Of a stretch of 64,000 nt of DNA, positions 51,779-61,796 are shown one piece after another. The stretch's first letter is position 1. Every line of letters starts with the position of its first letter. Below the pieces are notes generated by a model, which saw only the letters and a program-made list of their open reading frames with translations, was not told the origin of the DNA and did not search any database. Origin of the DNA: Acidobacteriota bacterium. GTDB lineage: Bacteria; Acidobacteriota; Blastocatellia; Chloracidobacteriales; JADJPF01. A program made the translations under genes and the position numbers. Where the stretch lies: assembly GCA_016213785.1 (NCBI GenBank), contig JACQZQ010000122.1, forward strand, positions 1 to 64,000. The letters are read 5' to 3'.

Positions 51779-52543
51779 TTAAAAACCATTTATTAAAAAG
51801 CCACCATCTACAGTAATACATTGTCCAGTAATATAAGAGGAAGCAGGCATAGCTAGAAAAGCTACAGCGCTTGCAACTTCTATAGGCTCACCGATTCTTT
51901 TCATAGGGGTTTTAGAAAGTACTTCTCTTAAATACTCTGGGTTTTGCAAAACGGTCTCAGCTAAAGGAGTTCGGATATACCAAGGAGCTACAGCATTAAC
52001 ACGGATATTATCATTTGCCCATTCAATAGCTAAATTGCGTGTTAGCTGTAAGATAGCAGCTTTACTCATTGCATAAGGTGAGCCTGTACGAATATGTGTA
52101 AGACCCGCTACTGACGCTATATTTACCACACTCCCACTATTACTTTTCTTTAGTAGAGGATAAGCTAATTGGCAAATTCTAAAGACTGTAGAAAGGTTTG
52201 TATTTAAGACAGACTCATATTCTGAAAAACTATATTCTACAGTTTTTTTACGAATATTAGTTCCTACATTATTAACTAAAATATCTAGGCTATCCCAATA
52301 GCTACCTAAAGTAGTAAAAATTTCATCCTCTTGAGAGCTATCAGCAACATCGGCAGCTATTCCTTGAGCTAACCAGCCTTTTTCTCTCCATTCGTCAACC
52401 AAATTTTCAATATCGGTTTCGTTGCGAGCAACAATACAAACCTCTGCACTAAGCTTAAGAAATTCCTCAGCAATGGCTCGTCCTATTCCCTTACTACCGC
52501 CTGTGATTAAAGCTTTTTTCCCTGCTAATTGCCAACGGTTCAT
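51779..52543 (-). CDS. SDR-family oxidoreductase (tropinone reductase-like)
   Basis: A 254-residue classical short-chain dehydrogenase: [15 protein letters not shown] (NADP-binding, about 15-29), NNVGTNIRK, the Ser/Tyr/Lys catalytic triad in NIASVAG and YAMSKAAI, and the C-terminal VDGGF. The tropinone-reductase-like subgroup is suggested by [10 protein letters not shown]. The substrate is unknown. AAAGGAAAAA precedes the ATG. It is followed by CapA in the same direction. Confidence 0.93.
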   Translation of the reverse strand: MNRWQLAGKKALITGGSKGIGRAIAEEFLKLSAEVCIVARNETDIENLVDEWREKGWLAQGIAADVADSSQEDEIFTTLGSYWDSLDILVNNVGTNIRKKTVEYSFSEYESVLNTNLSTVFRICQLAYPLLKKSNSGSVVNIASVAGLTHIRTGSPYAMSKAAILQLTRNLAIEWANDNIRVNAVAPWYIRTPLAETVLQNPEYLREVLSKTPMKRIGEPIEVASAVAFLAMPASSYITGQCITVDGGFLINGF

Positions 52544-52656
52544 CCAATTTTTCCTTTAGTTTTTATTCTTAAATATCAATTCATTTGACAGTTATTTTAA
52601 CAAACCTTCTCAGGATTTTAAGGTTTAGGTGAATATATCATTTTTTTTATTATTCA

Positions 52657-53766
52657 TCACTTTACAAGAAAAACTACTAACACTATTGCTATTAATACTA
52701 TGGCTCCAATAACTATTGGGATCATAATTTTATTATTTTGTTTTTCTGGAGCTATAGCAACGTCTTTTGGTTGAGTTGAAGGAGTTGTACTAGATTTTTG
52801 TTCTAAATTACTTTTAGCATCTTTTTCTATAACAGATGGATTAGGAGGTGTTATAGATTCAGGGATTAAGCCTTTTTCAATCATATCTGTAATTTTTTGA
52901 AAGGCTTGATAAAACTCACCTGCACTTTTATAACGGTCTTCAGGATCGCGAGCTAGCACAGTCTTAAAAAGATTATCATAGGCTTGGCTAACAAAAGAAA
53001 ATTTTTTAGATGGAGGTGGGATATCTTGGCTTATTTTTGTTACTAGCAAGTTACGGACATCAGTTCCTTCTAGAGGGATTTTGCCTGTCATCATTTGATA
53101 AAGCATCACACCTAAACTATAAATATCTGCTGAAGCACCAACAGGTTGACCCATTATTTGTTCTGGTGACATAAAATGAGGTGTTCCAAAAATTTCTCCT
53201 ACTTCTGTTAAAGCTGCTCCTTTTGTTATTTCTCCATCTGGTTGAGTTAGTTTAACTAGCCCAAAATCTGCTAATTTTAATATTTCTTTTCCACTAGGAT
53301 CTTTAGCAATCATTATATTTTCTGGCTTTAAGTCACGATGTAAAATGCCTCGTTTATGGGCTGAGTCCATAGCCTCACATAATTGTCTAAGAATTTCCGA
53401 TATACGATTTATGGAAAGCTTACCTTCTTTTATAAGTTCTGCTTTAAGCGTTTCACCATTAACAAATTCCATTGCCATAAATAGTAAACCATTTTCAGTT
53501 TCACCATATTCTAGAACTTGAATAATATTAGGATGTGCTAAAGCCTTACCTACTTTAGCTTCGCGTTGAAAACGCTTAACAAAACGAGAGTTAACTAACA
53601 ACATAGGGGAAATTACTTTAAGCGCAATTAAACTATTATCAGCTATTTTAGTAGCCTTAAACACTGCACCCATACCACCTTCACCCAATTTTTTTTCTAT
53701 CAGATAGCCATTTATCTCTTTACCTATTAAGTCATCATAATAGTTTTTTGTTGCTGAATTACTCAT
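52657..53766 (-). CDS. Membrane-anchored Ser/Thr protein kinase
   Basis: A 369-residue kinase: glycine loop LGEGGMGAVF (about 23-32), HRDLKPEN, DFGLV, and the FGTPHFMSPEQ P+1 region. The C-terminus ends in a long transmembrane segment (about 346-368) with only a short extracellular tail, so it lacks a sensor domain. It is immediately downstream (7 bp) of a second kinase on the same strand, the SUMF1-fused one. AGGGAG is about 12 bases before the ATG. The two may form a pair; the signal is unknown. Confidence 0.93.
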   Translation of the reverse strand: MSNSATKNYYDDLIGKEINGYLIEKKLGEGGMGAVFKATKIADNSLIALKVISPMLLVNSRFVKRFQREAKVGKALAHPNIIQVLEYGETENGLLFMAMEFVNGETLKAELIKEGKLSINRISEILRQLCEAMDSAHKRGILHRDLKPENIMIAKDPSGKEILKLADFGLVKLTQPDGEITKGAALTEVGEIFGTPHFMSPEQIMGQPVGASADIYSLGVMLYQMMTGKIPLEGTDVRNLLVTKISQDIPPPSKKFSFVSQAYDNLFKTVLARDPEDRYKSAGEFYQAFQKITDMIEKGLIPESITPPNPSVIEKDAKSNLEQKSSTTPSTQPKDVAIAPEKQNNKIMIPIVIGAIVLIAIVLVVFLVK

Positions 53767-53773
53767 TATCTTT

Positions 53774-55621
53774 TTAACTCCCTAATTTAGCACAGGCGAC
53801 TCTAAAACTTAGGTCTGGGTTACGAAAACTGCTGTTATGCCAAGCACGAAAGGTTTTTGGCTCATTACCAGGTTTTTTATCTGGATCACCTTTTCCTCGG
53901 TAAATATAGAGATTTGGCGTTAATACTAATGGGTCAGTTTGTTTAATTTTAGAACCTGGATAAAGGCTAAATCTATTTTCTGTCCACTCATTATATTCAA
54001 ATAACTCTTCTACTCTTGTAAGGCCTTCATTACGAGCAACATATTCCCATTCTTTTTCTGAAGGGAGTCTATAAGCTTTACCTGTTTGTGAAGATAGCCA
54101 ATCACAATAAGCCTTAGTATCATCCCAACTTACATTAGTTACAGGATTATCTTCTATTTCTTTAGGTGGAGTTTTTCCTTTCCAATGCATAGGTGGAAAA
54201 TAATTTGTTCGTTTAACAAACTCTGAATATTGTTTATTAGTTACAAAAAACTTTGATATTTCAAATGCTCCCACTTTTTGAGGATGCTCTGGCTGACTAT
54301 ATTCATCACCCCTATTTGCACCCATAATAAAAGCTGCTGCTCTAACAGAAACCATTGTAGGTAAAAGGCTTTCTTCAACTACACTACTATTACCATTATT
54401 GCTATTGCTAGTATTATTATCTACTTTAATATATTTAAAATATGCATATCCTCCACCCCCTGCTAATAATACCAATACCAAGCTTATTATCAGATAACGT
54501 ACCCAGTTAGATGACTTTGTTTCGCTAGGGCTAATACTTACAACACTATTAACAGTGCTTGTCCTAGCATAATTTGGGCTTGGGTTAGGATTAACATCCT
54601 TACTAGAGTAACTACTAGCTTGTGTTAGTGTAGCATTAGAATTTGTTGAGCTAGTTTTTCCATCATTTATAGGGTTAGTATTTGCTCTTTTCCCCTGTTT
54701 ACTTGCCTTTTCTACCTCTTGATCTGAAAGCACAGAAGCACTATTTGAAAATAATGAGCCATGTTCTAAGTCTTCAAGTTGATTCCTTAAATCTAAAGCA
54801 TTTTGAGGCCTATCTTCTGGAGATAAAGATAAACCTTTGCTTACAAGCGTATTTAAGGCTGGAGTTAAACCTGGTCGCATTTCAGATAAAGACTTATACT
54901 TACCAATCATTACAGGAGGAATTTCTCCTGTAAGCATTTCATATAAAATCAAGCAAATTGTAAAAATATCTGTACGAGCATCTATTGCTAAGCTCATAAA
55001 CTGTTCTGGTGCCATATATTTCATAGTTCCAGGAGTATCATTACCAGTAAGATTTTTTTCGCTTGATTTACCAGATTTATTAGTTAATTTAGCTATACCA
55101 AAGTCTAGGACTCTAGCTAGAGTTTCGCCTGTAGAAAGGCGTTGAATCATAATATTTTCTGGTTTTAAGTCTCGATGAATAATCCCTAAGGTATGGGCTT
55201 CATGTATTCCTGCACAAATTTGTTTAATAATTTGTACAGCATCTCGTTCAGAAAAAGTTTTTTCCTCTAAAACTTCCCTTAAAGACTTACCATCAACATA
55301 TTCCATAACAATATAAGGAAAATTTTCTGAAGTAACACCAAAATCTACTATGCCAACAACATTTGGGTGAGTGATCTTTGCTAAAGCCTCTGCTTCACGC
55401 CTAAAGCGAATTAAACGGTTAGAATCTTCTTGTTGGAGTTCTTTTGAAGAGGTTTCTGAAGCAGAAAAACTCATTAATTTTAGGGCAAAAGTTTTACCTA
55501 AGTTTATATGGTTAACACGAAAAACTTTTCCCATCCCACCTTCCCCAAGGAGGGTAGTTATTTGATATTTGCCGTCGATAATAGTTCCTGGCGCTATCTC
55601 GGCGGTAGGGAGATGGTTCAT
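53774..55621 (-). CDS. Ser/Thr kinase-transmembrane-SUMF1 fusion
   Basis: A 615-residue receptor-like kinase. The kinase (about 17-290) has LGEGGMGKVF, HRDLKPEN, DFGIAK and TMKYMAPEQ. A Ser/Asn-rich linker, one transmembrane helix (about 383-403) and an outer SUMF1/FGE-fold domain (about 420-615: VSVRAAAFIMGANRGDEY, PVTNVSWDDTKAYCDWL, YRLPSEKEWEYVA) follow. The SUMF1 end (FRAWHNSSFRNPDLSFRVACA) lacks the FGE cysteine pair, so it likely senses rather than oxidises. It repeats, as a single chain, the pairing of SUMF1 and kinase genes at 43903-46055. No ribosome binding site is evident. Confidence 0.92.
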   Translation of the reverse strand: MNHLPTAEIAPGTIIDGKYQITTLLGEGGMGKVFRVNHINLGKTFALKLMSFSASETSSKELQQEDSNRLIRFRREAEALAKITHPNVVGIVDFGVTSENFPYIVMEYVDGKSLREVLEEKTFSERDAVQIIKQICAGIHEAHTLGIIHRDLKPENIMIQRLSTGETLARVLDFGIAKLTNKSGKSSEKNLTGNDTPGTMKYMAPEQFMSLAIDARTDIFTICLILYEMLTGEIPPVMIGKYKSLSEMRPGLTPALNTLVSKGLSLSPEDRPQNALDLRNQLEDLEHGSLFSNSASVLSDQEVEKASKQGKRANTNPINDGKTSSTNSNATLTQASSYSSKDVNPNPSPNYARTSTVNSVVSISPSETKSSNWVRYLIISLVLVLLAGGGGYAYFKYIKVDNNTSNSNNGNSSVVEESLLPTMVSVRAAAFIMGANRGDEYSQPEHPQKVGAFEISKFFVTNKQYSEFVKRTNYFPPMHWKGKTPPKEIEDNPVTNVSWDDTKAYCDWLSSQTGKAYRLPSEKEWEYVARNEGLTRVEELFEYNEWTENRFSLYPGSKIKQTDPLVLTPNLYIYRGKGDPDKKPGNEPKTFRAWHNSSFRNPDLSFRVACAKLGS

Positions 55622-55994
55622 AGGTTTAAGATAATCTACTAAAATTTGAAATTATTGGAGACTTTGTTTGGTATTGTTATTATATGGATAAAGTTTTATC
55701 TTTACAAGTCTTAAAGCTTTCTTAAAATTCCCCTTTTCATAAAATTTTAACCGCTATATTTAGCTTAGTAAATCGTTCTTACTAGGGATTTTTCTGTACT
55801 ATCTACTATATTACATCAAAACATAAAGCTTGTTACTAATCTCTCAAACCCCAGTCTGAAAAATTTTCGGAAAAATTTTTAGAGGATTAGTAACAAGCTT
55901 TAAAATTTTATTTAGGAGAAAATTATAGAAACTACTATGATTATACTTACGTCTAACTTACCACTAATAATAGAGCTATAGCTTTATTATTTTT
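55622..55994. other. Gene-free stretch with a large inverted repeat
   Basis: From 55824 to 55844 (taaagcttgttactaatc plus tct) and 55881 to 55902 (agag plus gattagtaacaagcttta) an inverted repeat of about 21 bp with one bulge encloses a shorter AT-rich palindrome (aaaaatttt, cgg, aaaaattttt). It lies downstream of the DUF4097 gene and upstream of the kinase-SUMF1 gene. It may be a terminator, a palindromic mobile element or a recombination remnant. The remainder holds nothing recognisable. Confidence 0.6.
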
Positions 55995-56768
55995 TTAGGG
56001 AAGTTTAGTGTCTTGATTTTGTGTAAGTACAATTGAGCCATTTACAGTTTCTAAATTTAATTTTGGGCCACCTCTTCCAATTTTACCCTTTAGCCGTTTA
56101 TTACTGGAAATCTTTCCAGTAAAACTTAATGGAAAATCAGTGGTAATCTTTCCGTTAAGAGTTTGCGCTTCTATATCAGCATCTATGCTATTGGGTAAAT
56201 ATAAGTTAATACTGCCATTTACAGTTTCAAAATTAGCTTTTTCACTACCAGAAATATTTAGTAAAGAAGCCTTAATACTTCCATTTACGGTTTCAGCTAA
56301 GACAGTATTACCCCCAGTAATATTAATAGAACCATTTACAGTATGGGTTTGTATATTTCCTTCTAATCCTGTAATTTCAATACTTCCATTAACGGTATCA
56401 ATATTACTTAAGTTAACTGTTTTTGGTACAGTTAGCTCATATTTAACTGAGACATTAAGGTTTTTACTTTCTTTAGGGTAAATAGTATCAATAACTAAGC
56501 GATCTGCTTGAGAGCTAATATCTATTTTTACTAGATCTAATTTTTCTTGTGAAGGGCCTGTTTTAATGGCTTTTACTTCTACTTTGGATTCATTCCAAGT
56601 TTTAATTGATACTGAACCATTAATATTTTCTAAGGAGACGACTCCGCGAGAATTAAGACTAAAAGTTTTTTGAAAATTTTCTTGTTCTTTAGCGCTTGAG
56701 ATATGACCACTAGCCCAAAAAATACCTAATAGAAAAGTAGAGAGACAGAAAAAGGATTTTTTAAACAT
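55995..56768 (-). CDS. DUF4097-family secreted beta-repeat protein
   Basis: A 257-residue protein with a signal peptide (about 1-23) and a beta-solenoid-like body of short repeats, most visibly the TVNGSI unit (HTVNGSINI, AETVNGSIKA, ETVNGSINL, ETVNGSIVL). This layout is typical of DUF4097 proteins, which form adhesin-like strands. It is presumably periplasmic or attached outside. No catalytic residues are expected. Upstream on the same strand is the lipoprotein-sorting-like gene. AGAGG precedes the ATG. Confidence 0.8.
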   Translation of the reverse strand: MFKKSFFCLSTFLLGIFWASGHISSAKEQENFQKTFSLNSRGVVSLENINGSVSIKTWNESKVEVKAIKTGPSQEKLDLVKIDISSQADRLVIDTIYPKESKNLNVSVKYELTVPKTVNLSNIDTVNGSIEITGLEGNIQTHTVNGSINITGGNTVLAETVNGSIKASLLNISGSEKANFETVNGSINLYLPNSIDADIEAQTLNGKITTDFPLSFTGKISSNKRLKGKIGRGGPKLNLETVNGSIVLTQNQDTKLP

Positions 56769-56838
56769 AAAACCTCTGTTTAGTAATTATTAGTATTAAA
56801 ATTTATATATTCTGGGGTTTCAAAACTTAATTAAAAAA

Positions 56839-56864
56839 ATATGGCTGCGGAGTTGCAGCCATAT
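56839..56864 (-). terminator. Rho-independent terminator (minus strand)
   Basis: The arms atatggctgc and gcagccatat enclose a 6-base loop, and on the minus strand a run of seven T follows directly. It lies 48 bases past the stop of the gene ending at 56912. Confidence 0.85.
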
Positions 56865-56911
56865 ACGCCCAAAAAAATTCATAGGTTCCTAAAAACTCCC
56901 TGAAATCGCTG

Positions 56912-58417
56912 TTATTTTTGCTCCTCTGTAGAATCATCATCAGCCTTTACTTCTACACTAGTCTGATAGCGACGATAATCGCTATATTGAGTAATTTGGT
57001 TTTGACTAAATTTGACAAAAAGTAACGCTCTGCCTCCAAAATTTACTTCTGTATAAGAAGGTAGCCAGACTTCATCTCGAATTTTTTCTTGCTCAAAAAC
57101 AAAAGCTGATGAAGAGGAAAGAGATGCAAGTAGTCCTCCACCAAGCTTAAATGAGTCTGAAAGGCGTGCTTCTAACCTAACAATCTGTTTAGCTTTCTCA
57201 TCAATAAAAAATGTACCTACTAGCTTGCTAACAATATTTTCAGCTAAGTTTTTAGGCTTATAGTCTTTACGTGGCTCAAAATCAAAAACCAGCACTTCTT
57301 GATCTCGAAACTTATCTCTATGAGCATCTTTAATCATTACGATTTTAAGAAATGTTAATATATCAACATCATCCCCTTCTTCATCTTCATCTTTATTCTT
57401 ATTTTTTTCCCGTTTCTTTTCCTCTTTTTTAGCTTCTTTTTTAGCCTCTTCAATTTCTTTTTTTACTCGCTTATCCTCTTTTTCCTGTTCAGAAGAAGAA
57501 AGAGGAACTCCATCAACACTAATTAAGCGCTCAACAAAAACCCCTACAATAGGGGTAACTTCATAAACTTTAGTAGTAGTTTTCTTAGCCTGACCTTTAT
57601 CATCAAGTTCTTTTGATGTTTCAGCAGACTTAAAAGTGTAAAGCTCTCTTAACTCCTTTATTTGCTCTTGATTAGCCATAACTTCTTTCATCACTTTTTC
57701 AATATCAGGTATTGGAAGGCTACCATCAAGGCTTGGATAGCGAAAAACCTTATCATCTACTCTTACATTATGTTCTACTTTTTCTACTGCTATTTCTAGC
57801 TCGCTATTAGGACGCTTAATCTTTATTAAAAAAGGCTCCATTACCTTATTAACGCTGCGATAATCCTGATAAAAAGTCTCTTCAATTCCATCATTTAGCT
57901 CTCTTTCTTGCTTAAGTAATAGACCTGTTTTAACATCAAACATTAATTTTATATAAGCACCATTTAGCTTAAATTCAACAACTTCAACTTGGTTATTATT
58001 TACAAGGATTTTTCCAAGAGATTGAACAGCAATACGAAAACGTGATAAGTCGCGTAGGTAAGAATTTTGTAGTAGCGCCTCTAGTCGTAAGGTTTTTGCT
58101 TCTGTTCCAATTATAGTACGAAGGTTTGTAGAATCTTGTCTCCAAGCAGAATTGCCGTTATAACATTCGCTTATTTTATGACTATTTAACTCTATATTAA
58201 CCCTTATTCGGTCTGGATCAGTAGATTGAGATAGAAAACTCCCTACTTCATTTCCTTGCTTTATTTTACCAGTAATTATTTTACTAGCTATTTTTTTTGT
58301 AGTATCACCGCCAACAGCTTTTTTATAGCGCTCAATAACCTTATCTTCTGGCCCAGCAAATGCTAGAGCAGAGAAAATAAAAAACCATAGCCACATTAGT
58401 AGCAGTAGTTTTTTCAT
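56912..58417 (-). CDS. Exported outer-membrane lipoprotein-sorting-like protein
   Basis: A 501-residue protein with a signal peptide (about 1-21, cleaved after FA-G) and a beta-rich body resembling LolA-like or MucB-type lipoprotein-sorting proteins: FDVKTGLLLKQERELNDG, then FDFEPRKDY and LEARLSDSFKLGG. Midway (about 300-350) is a Lys/Glu-rich coil. Whether it sorts lipoproteins is not shown. It is flanked by terminators and so is a single-gene unit. AGGAG (in taggagat) precedes the ATG. Confidence 0.65.
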   Translation of the reverse strand: MKKLLLLMWLWFFIFSALAFAGPEDKVIERYKKAVGGDTTKKIASKIITGKIKQGNEVGSFLSQSTDPDRIRVNIELNSHKISECYNGNSAWRQDSTNLRTIIGTEAKTLRLEALLQNSYLRDLSRFRIAVQSLGKILVNNNQVEVVEFKLNGAYIKLMFDVKTGLLLKQERELNDGIEETFYQDYRSVNKVMEPFLIKIKRPNSELEIAVEKVEHNVRVDDKVFRYPSLDGSLPIPDIEKVMKEVMANQEQIKELRELYTFKSAETSKELDDKGQAKKTTTKVYEVTPIVGVFVERLISVDGVPLSSSEQEKEDKRVKKEIEEAKKEAKKEEKKREKNKNKDEDEEGDDVDILTFLKIVMIKDAHRDKFRDQEVLVFDFEPRKDYKPKNLAENIVSKLVGTFFIDEKAKQIVRLEARLSDSFKLGGGLLASLSSSSAFVFEQEKIRDEVWLPSYTEVNFGGRALLFVKFSQNQITQYSDYRRYQTSVEVKADDDSTEEQK

Positions 58418-58522
58418 AAATATCTCCTAATTAAGTATTTATTAAAACAAATAGTTTTACTGGGGTTTTTACAGCTAGCTTTGATGTCTAAATTAACCTA
58501 GCGTTGCATCAAAAAAGTCTAA

Positions 58523-58542
58523 CCCAGCACCTTTAATGCTGG
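58523..58542 (-). terminator. Terminator after the TonB-dependent receptor gene
   Basis: On the minus strand, tagcccagca and tgctgggtta enclose a loop of about 7 bases and are followed by gacttttttg. It lies about 50 bases past the receptor stop codon. Confidence 0.75.
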
Positions 58543-58589
58543 GCTATTTTAATAAAAGCCTTTAGATAAAAACTAAAATCTTTGATTAC

Positions 58590-61500
58590 CTAGAAATTTA
58601 CTTTAACTCCAAACTGAAATTGGCGAGGAGGAAAAGCACTTAAAAATCTTTCCTTAGGTACAGTAAACCTACCGTCTTGTTTAGCAGGTAAATTAAAATT
58701 ACCATTTAAATCGGCAGGAAAAATTGCTCCAAATCTAGCTAAATTAAAGCGGTTAAAGATATTAAATCCTTCTATAAAGGCTTGGATTTGATATTTTTCA
58801 TTTATGCTAATTGTCCTCATTAGTCTTAAGTCAACATTGGCAAAACCTGGAGTTATCCCAACATTTCGACCTAAACCTAAGGGTCTATCGCCTTGATCGC
58901 CATTCATATTTAGATCTTCGCCTGCAAGTAAGTTATATGGGCGACCTGATTCTAGAGTAAGAATAGTTGAGACTTGAAAATCTTTTAAAAATGGGTTTTT
59001 AGTATAATCAAGTTTCCAATTACCAGACAAAATAAAGCGATTACGAACATCTTGGATAGATAGCCCTCGCTCATCTCCTGGTCTTAGAGTATTTACAGCA
59101 GCATCCGCTACATCTGTACGAACGTCAAAGAGATTATCTATTGTTTTAGAAAGAGTGTAGGTAATAAAAAGCCCTAACTTATTTGTAAAGCGTCGTTCTA
59201 GAAAAATAGTTAAACCATGATAATAACTATCAAAAGCTGACTCAAATTCAGTAATATCCCCTTTAGTAGGATCAACTCGTCCAGTAAGCCTAGTTTGTAG
59301 TAGCGAACCAGGAACAATACGAACTATAGGGTTAACACGCCTTGCAGCAAAGAGTTTTACTCCTCGAACAAAATTATAATTAGCAGAAAATAGGGTTTGA
59401 TTATTTAGTAGATAATCAAATCCCAAACTAATTTGCTGGCTATAGCTATTACGTAAATCTGGTTGATACTTAAAAGCAATTGAAAATTGAGGAATAAAAT
59501 TAACACTAGCTGGAAGTTGATCAGAGACTGGAAAACGGTTGCTTGGTTGAGCAAAAGAAATTATTGATTCAGGAAATGTTTGTATTGGTAAAACTAATGC
59601 ACCTTTTTGACTTTGATTTGCTAAGACAGCAGAACCAAATACTGGGGTGCCAAAAAATAAACCATATGAAGCGCGTATGTTTAATTTTTCTATTTTGCTA
59701 GGACGATAAGAAAAAGCAATCCTAGGGCTAAAATTACCATTATTATTAGGTGTAAAACGTAAGCGATTTATATCGTATCTCAATCCAACTTTAACAAGAA
59801 GATTTTGTTTAAGTTTAATATCATCCTGAACAAAAGTAGCAAATAATTTTGCTGGAGCAGTTGCTCGTAAATTACCAAAACTTTGACCAAAAGCTAATGG
59901 CAAAGAGCTTTCAGCTAGTGGGAAATTATTTGGAAAACCTGGAGAAAGCATAGGTAGAACTGTAGCAGCAAGTTTTAGGAAAGCTATTTGTTGTGGGCTA
60001 CGCTGTTTAGGATCAAGGGCTTCTAAAGAGGTAAAAACAGGTAATCCTGCTATTCCTGTAAGAGCAGTAAAATCTAGAGGTTGAAAAGCTGCTAACCCAA
60101 AATTAGTAAAACTAAACTCTGATTCACCGTCTGGGCCGCCAACATAATTAAAATCTATCCCAAATTTTATTTGATTAATACCGCGTGTAAGGCTCACATT
60201 ATTAACAATTTGGTAAATTCGTTCTTCGCGACGTTGTGGAGTAAAAACATTACGCCCAAAAACATTACTAGCACCCGAGTCTAAAATATCAATGGTTGGG
60301 CCATCATCAATAGTAGTAACATTTTGACTACGATTTCCATAAAGAAATCTAGTCTCATTTATTAGGTTTAACTTAGTATTAATATAAGTGTTATTGATAG
60401 CTACAGAATTATCTCTAACCTTTTCTCTTGCTCCATTGGTCTCCCCTACACGGCCTCCAAATGGCTCAAATTGCCCATTAAACCCGCCTCCAAAATTATA
60501 ACGAACATTTAACCTATCACTAGGTGTAACTTGTGCATCAACCCGCCCTAGAAAAGAAGTTTTTCCTACACCAAAAGGAACTGCGCCATTTCTTTCAGGA
60601 AAACCTATATTACGTAAAGCTGTTATAACAGCGTCTCTTACATTAACAATACTACTTTGCTCAACCGTTAGGCGTTCAAAGCTAGAGAAGAAAAAGAGTT
60701 TATTTTCCTTAATTGGCCCACTAAAAGTTGCACCAAATTGATATTGTGCAAATTGTGGTTCATCTTTAGCAAAAGGATCTCTTGCACTAATTTCATCGCT
60801 ACGATTAAGGAAAAAGGTTCCTCCATGATATTGATTACTTCCACCACGAGTAACAATATTAACAATTCCACCTAAGGCACGACCATATTCGGCGGCTGTC
60901 CCATCAGGAAGTACTTGAAACTCTTGTACAGCCTCTTGGCTAAATGTAGAGCGAACTGAACCTGAAGCTATGTCATTATTGTCTAGGCCATCTATCGTAA
61001 TATTATTAAATCTTGCAGATTGTCCATTAAATGATAGTCCTGAGGTTGCAGCTACGCCTTGTACTGGCAGGCGATCTCTTACTACTCTTGATGAGGTTAG
61101 AGTAAAGTCTAAAAAGTCACGTCGGTTAATTGGTAGTACATCAATTCTCTGACGCGTAACATTAACATTATCATCTGTTCTTGCTTCAGTAAGAGAATCT
61201 GCTGTAACCTCAACAACGTTATTACTATTTCCTATACGTAAAGTTACACCAATAATATTTGTATTTCCCAATGCCAAGTTTACTACAGCCGATGCCTTAT
61301 CAAAACCATCAGAAATAATGGTAAGTGTATATTCTCCTGGCGGAAGTTGAGCAAAAGAAAATTCTCCTAAATCAGAAGAAACTGTTTCTCTTTCCAGACC
61401 TGTAGCAAGGCTTTTAATTAAAACTTGTGCGCCACCAATGCTAGCAGCCTCAGGATCTCTTACTGTACCAGCTAAATTAGCTGTAGTAGCCCCTGCTGAC

Positions 61501-61592
61501 TGAGCTAAAACGTTTTCTGGGGTGCTTGTATAATTGGATATACCTAATAGAAAAGTTAGTCCTATAGATAATAGTTTTGAATTAGGTTTCAT
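58590..61592 (-). CDS. Oar-like TonB-dependent outer-membrane receptor
   Basis: A 1000-residue outer-membrane protein. After a signal peptide (about 1-30) come a carboxypeptidase-regulatory-like domain (about 40-125: GTVRDPEAASIGGAQVLIK), a plug (about 150-250, with NNDIASGSVR and EYGRALGGIVNIVTRGGSN) and a C-terminal beta-barrel ending in Phe (FQFGVKVNF), the usual assembly signal. Proteins of this type are abundant in Acidobacteriota; the substrate (often a glycan or peptide) is unknown. AAGGA precedes the ATG. It is divergent from the ferritin-like gene with 204 bp between. Confidence 0.9.
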   Translation of the reverse strand: MKPNSKLLSIGLTFLLGISNYTSTPENVLAQSAGATTANLAGTVRDPEAASIGGAQVLIKSLATGLERETVSSDLGEFSFAQLPPGEYTLTIISDGFDKASAVVNLALGNTNIIGVTLRIGNSNNVVEVTADSLTEARTDDNVNVTRQRIDVLPINRRDFLDFTLTSSRVVRDRLPVQGVAATSGLSFNGQSARFNNITIDGLDNNDIASGSVRSTFSQEAVQEFQVLPDGTAAEYGRALGGIVNIVTRGGSNQYHGGTFFLNRSDEISARDPFAKDEPQFAQYQFGATFSGPIKENKLFFFSSFERLTVEQSSIVNVRDAVITALRNIGFPERNGAVPFGVGKTSFLGRVDAQVTPSDRLNVRYNFGGGFNGQFEPFGGRVGETNGAREKVRDNSVAINNTYINTKLNLINETRFLYGNRSQNVTTIDDGPTIDILDSGASNVFGRNVFTPQRREERIYQIVNNVSLTRGINQIKFGIDFNYVGGPDGESEFSFTNFGLAAFQPLDFTALTGIAGLPVFTSLEALDPKQRSPQQIAFLKLAATVLPMLSPGFPNNFPLAESSLPLAFGQSFGNLRATAPAKLFATFVQDDIKLKQNLLVKVGLRYDINRLRFTPNNNGNFSPRIAFSYRPSKIEKLNIRASYGLFFGTPVFGSAVLANQSQKGALVLPIQTFPESIISFAQPSNRFPVSDQLPASVNFIPQFSIAFKYQPDLRNSYSQQISLGFDYLLNNQTLFSANYNFVRGVKLFAARRVNPIVRIVPGSLLQTRLTGRVDPTKGDITEFESAFDSYYHGLTIFLERRFTNKLGLFITYTLSKTIDNLFDVRTDVADAAVNTLRPGDERGLSIQDVRNRFILSGNWKLDYTKNPFLKDFQVSTILTLESGRPYNLLAGEDLNMNGDQGDRPLGLGRNVGITPGFANVDLRLMRTISINEKYQIQAFIEGFNIFNRFNLARFGAIFPADLNGNFNLPAKQDGRFTVPKERFLSAFPPRQFQFGVKVNF

Positions 61593-61796
61593 TTACTTGT
61601 CCTTAGAGTTAAAAAATATGGAGTTTTAGGGCGATTATTAATTTTAGTGTAAAATTCCTTTTGTAATAAAGCAAACTTCAGAACCTAATTAGTAGAAAAT
61701 TTTACAAAAATAACCTACTTAGCCAAGCTTGCTTGATAATTAATTTAGTGCTACCTTGCCAAAAAACACTTTAATTTTTATAAAACGGAAAAATTT

